DNA of 5,944 nt, taken from the NCBI GenBank assembly GCA_021545665.1, contig JAJRTX010000014.1, forward strand, positions 1 to 5,944, given 5' to 3'. Positions 1 through 5,944 of this stretch are shown piece after piece (positions within the stretch are counted from its first letter, which is position 1; each line of letters begins with the position of its first letter). Origin of the DNA: Zetaproteobacteria bacterium. Lineage in GTDB: Bacteria; Pseudomonadota; Zetaproteobacteria; Mariprofundales; Mariprofundaceae. Made by a program: the position numbers and the translations under genes. The notes below the pieces were generated by a model. That model was not told where the DNA came from. It did no database searches and worked only from the letters and a program-made list of their open reading frames with translations.

Positions 1-1769
1 AAGGTATGCAATATCATGCTGTTGAGCATCGCCCGGCTGTAGATGTATTTATGAAGGCATATTTCCGTCATATTGGTCGTATTACCCGTGTGACCGGGAT
101 GTTATACATGCATTTTCAAGAGCAGTTACATCCGCAGCACTTCACTTTTACGCGCAGTATTGGGGATGGCTTCACACTGGAAGGCCAGCGTCTGGGCATT
201 AGTGATGATGGTGTTTTCAAACAGGAGCCGTTACGGCTGTTACGGATATTCCAAGCAGCACAGTTGGGGAGGCGAGTTCTTTCCAGTCAGGCACTGCGTC
301 AGATTCGTGCAGATGTATTGCTTATTGATGATGCCTTTCGAACTAATCCCGAGGCTCACCGGATTTTTCTGCAGATATTGAGAAGTACGCGCAATGTGCA
401 CTGGGCATTAAGAGAAATGAATGATACCGGGATTCTGGGCCGGTTTATTCCGGAATTCCGCGAAGTTGTAGGTCTGGGTCAGTTTAATCAGTACCATGCT
501 TATACTGTGGACGAGCACACGATTCGGGCTGTCGGTGAGGCGCGTAATTTCTGGCATCGGGAGCGGCAAATGCGTTTACCTCTTGCCAATGATCTCTGCC
601 AGAAAATCCATCGTTCCGAATTGCTTTATATAGCGTTAATTTTTCATGATATCGCCAAGGGTTTGCCGGGAGATCATTCTGAACAAGGGGCACAGATAGC
701 AAGAAATTTCTGTCAGCGTATTGGGCTGGATAAGGATGCAACAGACCTGGTTGAGTGGCTGGTTCTGGAACATTTGTTGATGGCTGTCAAAAGCCAGCGC
801 TTTGATCTGTCCGACCCGGAAGTAATTCGAGCATTTGCCGAACGCATCGGTGATAAGAGTCGTTTGAATTACCTGTTATTGCTGAGCGTTGCCGATATTG
901 CGGCAGTCGGTCCCAATGTGTGGAATGATTGGAAAGGTTCTTTATTACAGCAACTATATGTACTCACAGAGCAGCATTTACTTGGTGATGAAACTGCTAC
1001 TGAAGCCGCCGGAAAATTGTATCGGACACGGGTAGAAACGGTGTTGGCGCAGTCAGATGGAGATGCCGACGGTGTGCAGGCAGCTTTGAACCTGTTGTCC
1101 CGGCAGTGCATTATGCATTTTCCGCCCAGGCAACTACGGCGCATTATCAATCTGATTGCAGGTAGTGATGGTGATGTAGTTAGATATTGGGTGGACAGAG
1201 AACGTTCTGAAACCATGTTTTTTATTATTGCGCGTGAGCGCTCTGGCCTGTTTGCCTCATTGGCTGCAACTCTTACTTCCGGGCATGCCAGTATTATGGC
1301 GGCGCAGGCATATAGTATGGCTGATGGCCGGGTTCTGGATGTGTTCCACCTGCAAGGTGCGGATGGCTCGCATTTCAATGTGGAAGGAGACTTGAAACGG
1401 CTTGAGTCAAGAATTCATAAGATAATGCAACAGAGTGAAATGGGTAAAATTGAGCTCAACAGATCTTTCAAAGTAAGCCTGCTGATGCGGCGTGTGCCTG
1501 TGCGGGTGAGAGAATTGCCTCAGGCATCATATCAGGAAACTGCCATTGAAGTATCAGCCGCAGATCAACCAAGATTGTTGGCGCGTCTGGCGGATACAAT
1601 CAGTGTGGAAGGTTATGAGTTGCATGGTGCTTCAGTTTCCACATTTGGTGAAAGAGCGGTCGATGTGTTTTTCCTTACAGGTAAGGATTCGGACAAACTT
1701 TCGACGGAGCAGATAGCCGCTTTATGTGATATTCTGATGGATGCGGCGCAATTGCCGGAGGCCGAATGA
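1..1769 (+). CDS. glnD: GlnD, PII uridylyltransferase/uridylyl-removing enzyme (5' truncated by window edge)
   Basis: This is the bifunctional nitrogen sensor that uridylylates PII proteins when glutamine is low and removes UMP when glutamine is high. The frame is open from the window edge, so the N-terminal nucleotidyltransferase domain (roughly 270-300 residues in a typical GlnD of about 850-900) lies outside. Counting from the Met codon at base 6, residues 70-150 fit the linker helices. An HD phosphohydrolase domain follows, with YHAYTVDEHT at 163-172 and the metal-binding HD pair in IFHDIAKG at 212-219, where uridylyl removal would occur. Two C-terminal ACT domains, the glutamine-sensing part, start near 403 (ERSGLFASLA) and 514 (QPRLLARLADTI). 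The Met at base 6 is internal, not the true start. The stop overlaps the next gene's start as ATGA. No frameshift is seen. Domain order and motifs make the identification secure. Confidence 0.95.
   Translation, partial: GMQYHAVEHRPAVDVFMKAYFRHIGRITRVTGMLYMHFQEQLHPQHFTFTRSIGDGFTLEGQRLGISDDGVFKQEPLRLLRIFQAAQLGRRVLSSQALRQIRADVLLIDDAFRTNPEAHRIFLQILRSTRNVHWALREMNDTGILGRFIPEFREVVGLGQFNQYHAYTVDEHTIRAVGEARNFWHRERQMRLPLANDLCQKIHRSELLYIALIFHDIAKGLPGDHSEQGAQIARNFCQRIGLDKDATDLVEWLVLEHLLMAVKSQRFDLSDPEVIRAFAERIGDKSRLNYLLLLSVADIAAVGPNVWNDWKGSLLQQLYVLTEQHLLGDETATEAAGKLYRTRVETVLAQSDGDADGVQAALNLLSRQCIMHFPPRQLRRIINLIAGSDGDVVRYWVDRERSETMFFIIARERSGLFASLAATLTSGHASIMAAQAYSMADGRVLDVFHLQGADGSHFNVEGDLKRLESRIHKIMQQSEMGKIELNRSFKVSLLMRRVPVRVRELPQASYQETAIEVSAADQPRLLARLADTISVEGYELHGASVSTFGERAVDVFFLTGKDSDKLSTEQIAALCDILMDAAQLPEAE
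1757..1761 (+). promoter_or_regulatory. Ribosome binding site of the patatin-like gene
   Basis: A GGAGG sequence lies inside the last codons of glnD, 4 nt before the ATG at 1766. It supports that start, and therefore the 4-nt ATGA overlap and probable translational coupling with glnD. Confidence 0.7.
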
Positions 1770-2680
1770 CATTTTGGAAATATCCATTTACTTATAAAGC
1801 CGATAAAGGGTTTATACTGGCACTGGGCGGCGGCGGAGGTCGTGGTTTGGCCCATCTTGGTGTGCTGGATGTGTTGGAGGAGCATAAACTCAAACCCGAT
1901 GCGATTGTTGGTAGCAGTATTGGTGCCCTGTTTGGTGCCATGTATGCCATGCAGCCGGATGCGAAAGCCGTGATTGCAAGAGCCAAGGACATTCTGGCCT
2001 CGCAACCCTTTTCCAAGCTTGGGCTGCCATCGCTGGATGAAGCTGATACCCAGGATCAGAGCTGGTTGTCAAAACTTTCGGCAGCCGCCCGCCAGTCCAT
2101 TCTTCTCACGCGTGCGGCAACAGATCAGTCTGTCGCTGATACCGATGCACTGATTGATATTGCCGTGACATTCTGTGGTGGCGATTCATTCAGGGATGCT
2201 AAAATCCCGCTGTTTGTTACGGCAGTTCACTTTCCCAGTGGCGAATGCCGCTTGTTTTCAATGGATACGGATGTAAAACTGGCCTGTGCAGTAGCTGCAA
2301 GTATGGCAGTGCCGGGTGTGTTCGACCCGGTTACAGTGGGCGGAGAGAAGTTTGTCGATGGCGGAGTTGCCTCGGAGTTACCATCCAAAGAGGCTAAAAT
2401 GATCGCCAATGCGGATCAGCTGGTATTGGCCGTCAATGTGGGTGCCAGACCCCGTCCCGATGTGGAGCCAAAAAATGTCTATGGCATGCTGGATTGGACG
2501 ACGCAGGTAAAATCACTGTATCTCAGGCAGTATAAAAAGGAATATGCTGATGTGCTGGTTGAACCGCTGGTTGGCTTTACCCAATGGAATGACTTTTCCA
2601 ATGTCGAACAGGAAATCAATAAAGGGCGGCAGGCCACACTGGAAAAAATGCCGGAACTCATCGAAAAGCTGGGCCAGTGA
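1766..2680 (+). CDS. Patatin-like phospholipase (RssA-type)
   Basis: A predicted serine acyl hydrolase of 304 residues, close in length to E. coli RssA-like patatins. The family cleaves acyl chains from lipids with a Ser-Asp dyad. All signature elements are visible: a glycine-rich oxyanion loop GGGGGRG at 21-27, the nucleophile elbow GSSIG at 49-53 (Ser51), and DGG at 198-200 (Asp198). No signal peptide or convincing membrane span is seen, so it is probably cytoplasmic or peripherally associated with the membrane. The start overlaps the glnD stop by ATGA and has a good ribosome binding site. A 30-nt gap separates it from the next gene, so the two are probably co-transcribed. The family assignment is secure, but the substrate is unknown and the link to nitrogen signalling is only positional. 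Confidence 0.9.
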   Translation: MTFWKYPFTYKADKGFILALGGGGGRGLAHLGVLDVLEEHKLKPDAIVGSSIGALFGAMYAMQPDAKAVIARAKDILASQPFSKLGLPSLDEADTQDQSWLSKLSAAARQSILLTRAATDQSVADTDALIDIAVTFCGGDSFRDAKIPLFVTAVHFPSGECRLFSMDTDVKLACAVAASMAVPGVFDPVTVGGEKFVDGGVASELPSKEAKMIANADQLVLAVNVGARPRPDVEPKNVYGMLDWTTQVKSLYLRQYKKEYADVLVEPLVGFTQWNDFSNVEQEINKGRQATLEKMPELIEKLGQ

Positions 2681-2710
2681 ATATAGGGCAAATAACAAAC
2701 AGAGCATATT

Positions 2711-3394
2711 TTGAAACGCGTTGAACGGGCAGTGATTCTGGCCGCAGGGCTGGGGACACGTTTAAAATGGATGACCGATACCCGCCCCAAAGCCCTGATG
2801 CGGATAGGTGGCGAGCCAGCCATCAAGCATGTGATACAAAGACTTGTTGGGCAGGGCATTCATGAAATCGCCGTCAATGCCCATCATCATGCTGACCAGT
2901 TGATAGAATATCTGGGTAATGGTTTGCGCTTTGGTTGCCGGATCACAATCAGCCGGGAAGCAGAACTGCTGGATTCTGGTGGCGGCGTCAAACAGGCACT
3001 GTCAAAGCTGTCGGGAAGTGGTCTGGTTGCTGTATGCAACTGTGATGTGCTGACTGATATCAATATGCACAGCCTGGCAAGCTTGATTCCGGATGGAGGT
3101 TGCAGTATCGCACTGGTGGAAAACACACCACATCATCCCGATGGCGATTTCGTACTTCATGGTTCGAAAGTATTGGTAAACGGAGAAAATCATTTTACCT
3201 TCTCTGGCATTTCAGTTTGGGACGAGCGAGCTTTTGACGGCTATGAATACGGCTCCATTTTTTCATTGGTGCAACCGATGAGGGAACTGATTGGGCAGGG
3301 TCTGTGCAGCGGACTTCTGCACCGGGGTCACTGGTTTGATATTGGCAGACCATCCGATTTGATGCGGGCGAACCGCGTTTTGGGCAGGGACTGA
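2711..3394 (+). CDS. murU: Nucleotidyltransferase, MurU-like (N-acetylmuramate 1-phosphate uridylyltransferase)
   Basis: A 227-residue sugar-phosphate nucleotidyltransferase. MurU makes UDP-MurNAc from MurNAc 1-phosphate in a cell-wall recycling route that bypasses de novo synthesis. Visible motifs are the NTP-binding loop LAAGLGTRL at 10-18, the lysine in RPKAL (Lys27), DSGGGVK at 88-94, NCDV at 110-113 (Asp112, expected metal ligand), TFSGISVW at 163-170, and [14 protein letters not shown] at 204-217; the last two are characteristic of MurU-type enzymes. The start is taken as TTG at 2711, because no in-frame ATG precedes the NTP loop. Upstream there is only a weak AGAG. The stop shares an A with the next ATG (TGATG). 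The usual MurU partner kinase AmgK is not in the window, so a related NDP-sugar pyrophosphorylase role remains possible. The family is certain and the exact substrate is inferred. Confidence 0.82.
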   Translation: MKRVERAVILAAGLGTRLKWMTDTRPKALMRIGGEPAIKHVIQRLVGQGIHEIAVNAHHHADQLIEYLGNGLRFGCRITISREAELLDSGGGVKQALSKLSGSGLVAVCNCDVLTDINMHSLASLIPDGGCSIALVENTPHHPDGDFVLHGSKVLVNGENHFTFSGISVWDERAFDGYEYGSIFSLVQPMRELIGQGLCSGLLHRGHWFDIGRPSDLMRANRVLGRD

Positions 3395-3852
3395 TGCGCA
3401 TCTGGGTAGATGCCGATGCCTGCCCGAAAGTGATCAAGGAAATTCTGTTCCGTGCCGCAGAGCGAGTCCAAGTCCCTTTAACGCTGGTCGCCAACATGAA
3501 AATCCATCATCCGAAATCCCAGTTCATCAATGCCATTGAAGTAGCTGCCGGAGCCGATGTAGCAGACGCCTATATCGTCGAAAATTCTGAGCCGGGAGAT
3601 CTGGCCATCACCGCCGATATTCCCCTGGCCGCAGGTATGATCGAAAAGGGTGGCTTTGCCCTCAATCCAAGAGGCGAACTCTACACCACAGACAATGTGC
3701 GCCGGGCCTTAAGTGTGCGCAACATGATGGATGAAATGCGCGGTAGCGGCGTAATCACAGGCGGCCCCCCGGCCTTCAATCAGGCCGACCGCATGGCCTT
3801 CGCCAATCAACTGGACAGGTTTCTTACTAAATATTTAAGGAAGGCAACATGA
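3394..3852 (+). CDS. yaiI: YaiI/YqxD family (DUF188) PIN-like protein
   Basis: A 152-residue protein matching the YaiI/YqxD family in both length and motifs. It opens with [15 protein letters not shown], where Asp6 and Asp8 sit as acidic residues of a PIN-like fold. Further acidic positions are D55, D58, D69 and D75 in the segment [10 protein letters not shown] to [12 protein letters not shown]. The family's C-terminal signature GGPPAF is at 123-128, followed by [13 protein letters not shown]. The fold suggests a metal-dependent nuclease, but biological function is not established for this family. The ATG begins in the last base of the murU-like stop codon (TGATG), with AGGGA at 3386-3390 as a plausible ribosome binding site. 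The gene ends in an ATGA overlap with the HIT gene. It looks intact. Confidence 0.93.
   Translation: MRIWVDADACPKVIKEILFRAAERVQVPLTLVANMKIHHPKSQFINAIEVAAGADVADAYIVENSEPGDLAITADIPLAAGMIEKGGFALNPRGELYTTDNVRRALSVRNMMDEMRGSGVITGGPPAFNQADRMAFANQLDRFLTKYLRKAT
3837..3844 (+). promoter_or_regulatory. Ribosome binding site of the HIT gene
   Basis: An AAGGAAGG purine run lies within the last codons of yaiI, 4 nt before the ATG at 3849. It supports this start and the 4-nt overlap of the two genes. Confidence 0.65.
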
Positions 3853-4262
3853 TTCTGCATCCGCAACTGGAAAAAGACTGTTTCGTAGTCGGCCAGTTTC
3901 CACTTTGCACGTTGCTACTGCTAAACGATGCCAACTACCCATGGTTCATCCTCGTTCCCCAGCGTGAAAATATCACCGAAATTCACCAGCTTTCCAAAGA
4001 AGATCAGCAACAGCTGATGAAAGAATCATCCCAACTGGCCGCCTGCATAGAAAAAGAATTCAACGCCGACAAAATCAACATTGCAGCCCTCGGAAATGTG
4101 GTGCCGCAACTCCACATCCACCACATAGTCCGCTACCTAGCCGACCCAGCCTGGCCTGCCCCTGTTTGGGGCAAGCTCTCGGCAATCCCCTACACCCCAG
4201 CCGATGCGAAACGGCTCCGTGAGCGTATGCACTTCCTGCTATCAATCGACTTTTACCTCTAA
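3849..4262 (+). CDS. HIT-domain nucleotide-binding hydrolase/transferase
   Basis: A 137-residue protein of the HIT superfamily, whose members hydrolyse or transfer nucleotidyl groups through a histidine nucleophile. The fold is recognisable from [21 protein letters not shown] (residues 20-40), the central helix with [10 protein letters not shown] (48-57), and [15 protein letters not shown] (82-96) followed by [11 protein letters not shown]. The histidine motif reads H89-I-H91-H92-I93, so the third canonical His position is Ile. As far as I recall, close proteobacterial homologues with the AWPxPVWG tail also have HxHxI, so this is probably a subfamily trait. It ends the + strand block. Its last 21 nt overlap the 3' end of the convergent DUF2971 gene, leaving no room for a dedicated terminator. 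The substrate is unknown. Confidence 0.9.
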   Translation: MILHPQLEKDCFVVGQFPLCTLLLLNDANYPWFILVPQRENITEIHQLSKEDQQQLMKESSQLAACIEKEFNADKINIAALGNVVPQLHIHHIVRYLADPAWPAPVWGKLSAIPYTPADAKRLRERMHFLLSIDFYL

Positions 4263-5192
4263 TTTAACTTTTCCATCAGCTATTTGTTTGGCCAGATATG
4301 CCTCGTTAATTACGACTTTATATTTGTCTGTTACCGCTTTTGCGAAATATATAATCGACTCATCTGGCATTAGCTTGGCTATATTAGTAACTTTTCTAGG
4401 ATCACATTTATGGCCAATTATTGCCCCCTTTAATGCATCACTTCTGTATTGATACATCACTGGCTTCTTGTCAAAATTGCCATCATATCGAGCAATCAGG
4501 CGAGATTCTTGTTCGTAGCTCCATTTTTTATATTTGGTTAATGCACAAACTTCTAACATCTTTTTAGTAATAGCATTTATTGACTCATCTGTCCCAATTC
4601 TCGCTGATTCAAGTACATCAACTGCATTAAGTAATGGTGGAATATTTTTATACTTCACCCACTGCATAGGAATAGTTGTACCATTCACTGATCCGTTCGA
4701 ACCAAGAAGGCGAGAATTTGAGCCTTCAGGGATTCTTTCTTGATCAAATATTAACGCCAAGCCCCTGCATCCATCAGCATAATGTGACCACATAAGGATG
4801 TGATTCCATCGTTTTGTAAAACTGCAAATTCTAAACTTTTCTAAGTTTTCAGAGACATACTTATACGTATAATCAAGAAGATGAGCCTTGGAGTTTATAT
4901 ATTGAATTATCGACTCTTTGCTTTTCGTTAGTTCTTGATATCTCTTTGGTTCAATATTTTTGATAAGTTTTTTTAGCTTGTCCGTTTCTCTATATGGATT
5001 TGGCTAAATGGCGTTAACCCCATAATGAGCATCATAAGGATCATTGAAGTTATCAAAGCATCTTGTAATTAATTCATTGTTCTCCAAATTCTCTTCAAAG
5101 AATTTATCTATGACTAAAAATTTGAATATATACTTATTAAAGGTTCTATAAAGTGTTTTAGGGTTAAAGGGGACGCTTCTCTTTACGGACAT
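4242..5192 (-). pseudogene. DUF2971-family gene interrupted by one in-frame TAG
   Basis: One reading frame encodes a DUF2971 protein of about 316 codons, broken by a single TAG at 5006-5004 (codon 63). The upstream piece (62 residues) has the family's N-terminal NPKTLYR and FNDPYDAHYG. The downstream piece (253 residues) has ICSFTKRWNHILMWSHYADGCRG spread across 122-144 with the hallmark MWSHYA, then WSYEQESRLIARY and GAIIGHKCDPRKV, all as expected for the family. Both pieces share a frame, so one substitution explains the break. The start is ATG at 5192 (a TTG precedes it at 5195), overlapping the higA stop by one base, with GAAGAGG about 10 nt upstream. After the TAG the only in-frame ATG is at 4793, right at MWSHYA, so a restart would lose about 70 residues. 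The function of the family is not known to me. The stretch is much more AT-rich than its neighbours. Confidence 0.85.
5165..5185 (+). repeat. Imperfect palindrome with G-T pairs at the start of the DUF2971 gene
   Basis: The + strand reads TAAAGGGGA, loop CGC, TTCTCTTTA. As + strand RNA it forms a 9-bp stem with two G-U pairs; the minus-strand (mRNA sense) copy would have two A-C mismatches instead. It falls over codons 3-9 of the DUF2971 gene, near the point where composition turns AT-rich. It may be a scar of a small repeat or simply chance in coding sequence. Confidence 0.35.
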
Positions 5193-5563
5193 CAAGCGTG
5201 AACCTCTTCGGAAGGCTTGATCAGTGATTCGGCAGGAATGCCGAGTTCCTGATGCAGCCGCCAGATCATTTTGAGTGTCAGCGCACGTTTGTGGTTCAGG
5301 ATCTCATAAACACGGTTGCGCCTTCCGATCATGGGTTCGAGGTCTTTGGCTGTTAGTCCTTTTTGTTCCATTTCGAACTTGATGGCTTCCACCGGGTCGG
5401 GAAAATCGATTGGGTAGTGCTTGTCTTCATAAGCCTCCACCAGTGTGACCAGCACATCCAGTTTTTCACCTTCCGGAGTATCGGAAGCCGCCATCATCAG
5501 TGTTTCAATCTCTTTCAGAGCTGCGCGATAATCGGCATCGGTTTTGATTGGTTTAATGTCCAT
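5192..5563 (-). CDS. higA: HigA-family antitoxin / HTH transcriptional regulator
   Basis: A 123-residue antitoxin of the HigA type that should bind and neutralise HigB and repress the operon. The N-terminal half (1-55) is helical and acidic, with DYRAALKEIETLM and GEKLDVLVTLVEAYEDKHYP, typical of this family's dimerisation and toxin-binding part. A Cro/CI-like helix-turn-helix covers about 60-113, with GLTAKDLEPMIG as the turn region and RNRVYEILNHKRALTLKMI as the recognition part. The frame continues 34 codons upstream into higB, but ATG 5563 is preferred: it matches the family N-terminus and has GGAGG 5 nt upstream. The gene begins 14 nt after the higB stop and its stop overlaps the DUF2971 start. 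It has no lesion, unlike both genes flanking it. Confidence 0.92.
   Translation of the reverse strand: MDIKPIKTDADYRAALKEIETLMMAASDTPEGEKLDVLVTLVEAYEDKHYPIDFPDPVEAIKFEMEQKGLTAKDLEPMIGRRNRVYEILNHKRALTLKMIWRLHQELGIPAESLIKPSEEVHA
5229..5244. repeat. Perfect 6-bp inverted repeat inside higA 3' end
   Basis: TCGGCA-GGAA-TGCCGA is a perfect hairpin with a 4-nt loop, within the codons for the HigA segment GIPAES. No T-run follows on either strand, so it is not an intrinsic terminator. It could slow transcription or stabilise the end of the higBA message ahead of the DUF2971 gene, but may be incidental. Confidence 0.3.
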
Positions 5564-5568
5564 GCTTG

Positions 5569-5573
5569 CCTCC
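5569..5573 (-). promoter_or_regulatory. Ribosome binding site deciding the higA start
   Basis: GGAGG on the minus strand lies 5 nt before ATG 5563. It favours the 123-residue protein over the 157-codon open frame that runs back into higB. Confidence 0.75.
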
Positions 5574-5577
5574 AGCG

Positions 5578-5881
5578 TTAAATCGTTTGTACATCTATGT
5601 TGTCGTACCGGACATGGGTTCCTATGAAGCGGATATATACTACGCGATAGGCATAGTTGATCCATACCACCAGCCGGTATTTGTTTCCGGCAATATTAAA
5701 TACGACTCTGCCATCCCTGAGGATGCTTGCATTACGGAAGTTCCTGCTTTACCTCCGCCGGGGATGCCCAGTCGGCTTTCAACGTATGCTGATACCAGGC
5801 TTTGGCTGGTTCTTCGTCATCGGCGCAATGTGGATTGTTTTCCCAGAACGCCTTGAGTGTCGACAGCGCAATAACTCTCAT
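5578..5881 (-). pseudogene. higB: HigB-family mRNA interferase toxin, frameshifted
   Basis: The gene for the ribosome-dependent mRNA-cleaving toxin partner of HigA. Two pieces in different frames together give a full-length HigB of about 100 residues. The first, from ATG 5881, reads MRVIALSTLKAFWENN then AKAWYQHTLKADWASPAEVKQE, and stops at TAA 5734-5732 after 49 codons. The second continues as FRNASILRDGRVVFNIAGNK and YRLVVWINYAYRVVYIRFIGTH to TAA at 5580-5578. It holds the conserved core strands and C-terminal residues expected for catalysis. Removing one base near 5737-5743 (for example G5740 on the + strand) restores the frame. As written, the product lacks the whole catalytic half and should be inactive. 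No Shine-Dalgarno is visible before the ATG. A sequencing indel or a +1 programmed shift are alternatives to true decay. Confidence 0.88.
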
Positions 5882-5888
5882 GAGCTGA

Positions 5889-5917
5889 ATTGTAGTCCCA
5901 ATATGGGATCAGTACAA
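5889..5917 (-). promoter_or_regulatory. Candidate higBA promoter (sigma70-like)
   Basis: On the minus strand, TTGTAC (5917-5912, a weak -35 matching TTG only) and TACAAT (5894-5889, 5 of 6 match to the -10 consensus) are separated by exactly 17 bp. The expected start of transcription is about 5882, immediately before the higB ATG, which would make a nearly leaderless mRNA; this agrees with the lack of a ribosome binding site there. It is a sequence match only, and the weak -35 keeps confidence modest. Confidence 0.4.
5896..5908. promoter_or_regulatory. Inverted repeat, candidate HigA operator
   Basis: TCCCA-ATA-TGGGA is a perfect 5-bp inverted repeat with a 3-nt centre. It lies between the candidate -35 and -10 boxes, where a bound HigA dimer would block RNA polymerase, as is usual for autorepressed type II toxin-antitoxin operons. 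The binding role is inferred from position and symmetry alone. Confidence 0.4.
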
Positions 5918-5944
5918 TATTTGATATCTAGATTCGGGTCAGCA

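Noticed and set aside
869..1378. 169-codon minus-strand open frame inside glnD
   Set aside because: The + strand here encodes conserved GlnD HD-to-ACT sequence; the reverse frame is Cys/Ser-rich low-information translation typical of a shadow.
3849..4262. HIT protein inactivated by loss of the third histidine
   Set aside because: The middle histidine expected to be the nucleophile is present, and HxHxI appears common in close homologues as I recall them, so this is probably not a defect.
4242..4793. A stand-alone 183-residue gene starting at ATG 4793
   Set aside because: The same frame extends upstream with DUF2971 sequence to the TAG at 5004, and ATG 4793 falls within the hallmark MWSHYA motif, so it is a fragment rather than a separate gene.
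5205..5217. CCTCTTCGGAAGG as a terminator hairpin for higA
   Set aside because: The stem is short with a bulge, it is coding, and no T-run follows on either strand.
5564..5665. 34-codon in-frame extension upstream of higA
   Set aside because: It overlaps the higB 3' end, has no homology to HigA N-termini, and the ATG at 5563 has a well-placed GGAGG.
5566..5856. 96-codon + strand open frame across higB
   Set aside because: It is antisense to a recognisable HigB coding sequence and shows no family resemblance or ribosome binding site; a shadow frame.

Overview
The window reads as a chromosomal segment of a proteobacterium, most likely a betaproteobacterium (perhaps Nitrosomonadales; low confidence). 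The reasons are a GlnD with the usual HD and tandem ACT architecture, a MurU-like nucleotidyltransferase, a YaiI/YqxD protein and moderate GC in the left part. No rRNA, tRNA, CRISPR array, transposase or origin was found.

Left region (1-4262, + strand): five tightly packed genes that look like one transcription unit. The 3' two-thirds of glnD (nitrogen signalling) overlaps a patatin-like phospholipase gene by ATGA. After 30 nt comes a MurU-like sugar-phosphate nucleotidyltransferase, which shares the stop/start TGATG with a YaiI/YqxD (DUF188) gene, which in turn overlaps a HIT-domain gene by ATGA. The order suggests co-transcription and translational coupling rather than a single pathway.

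Right region (4242-5944, - strand): an accessory module transcribed toward the left block. Its order is higB (toxin), higA (antitoxin), then a DUF2971 gene starting in the last base of the higA stop codon. higA is intact. higB carries a single-base frameshift and the DUF2971 gene carries one in-frame TAG. The DUF2971 stretch is strikingly AT-rich compared with both neighbours, and its 3' end overlaps the HIT gene tail-to-tail by 21 nt. A candidate higBA promoter, with an inverted repeat between its -35 and -10 boxes, lies just upstream of higB.

The most interesting reading is a possible three-gene higB-higA-DUF2971 accessory module in which only the antitoxin still has an open frame. The two lesions could be real decay, sequencing error or (less likely) recoding; the sequence alone cannot decide.
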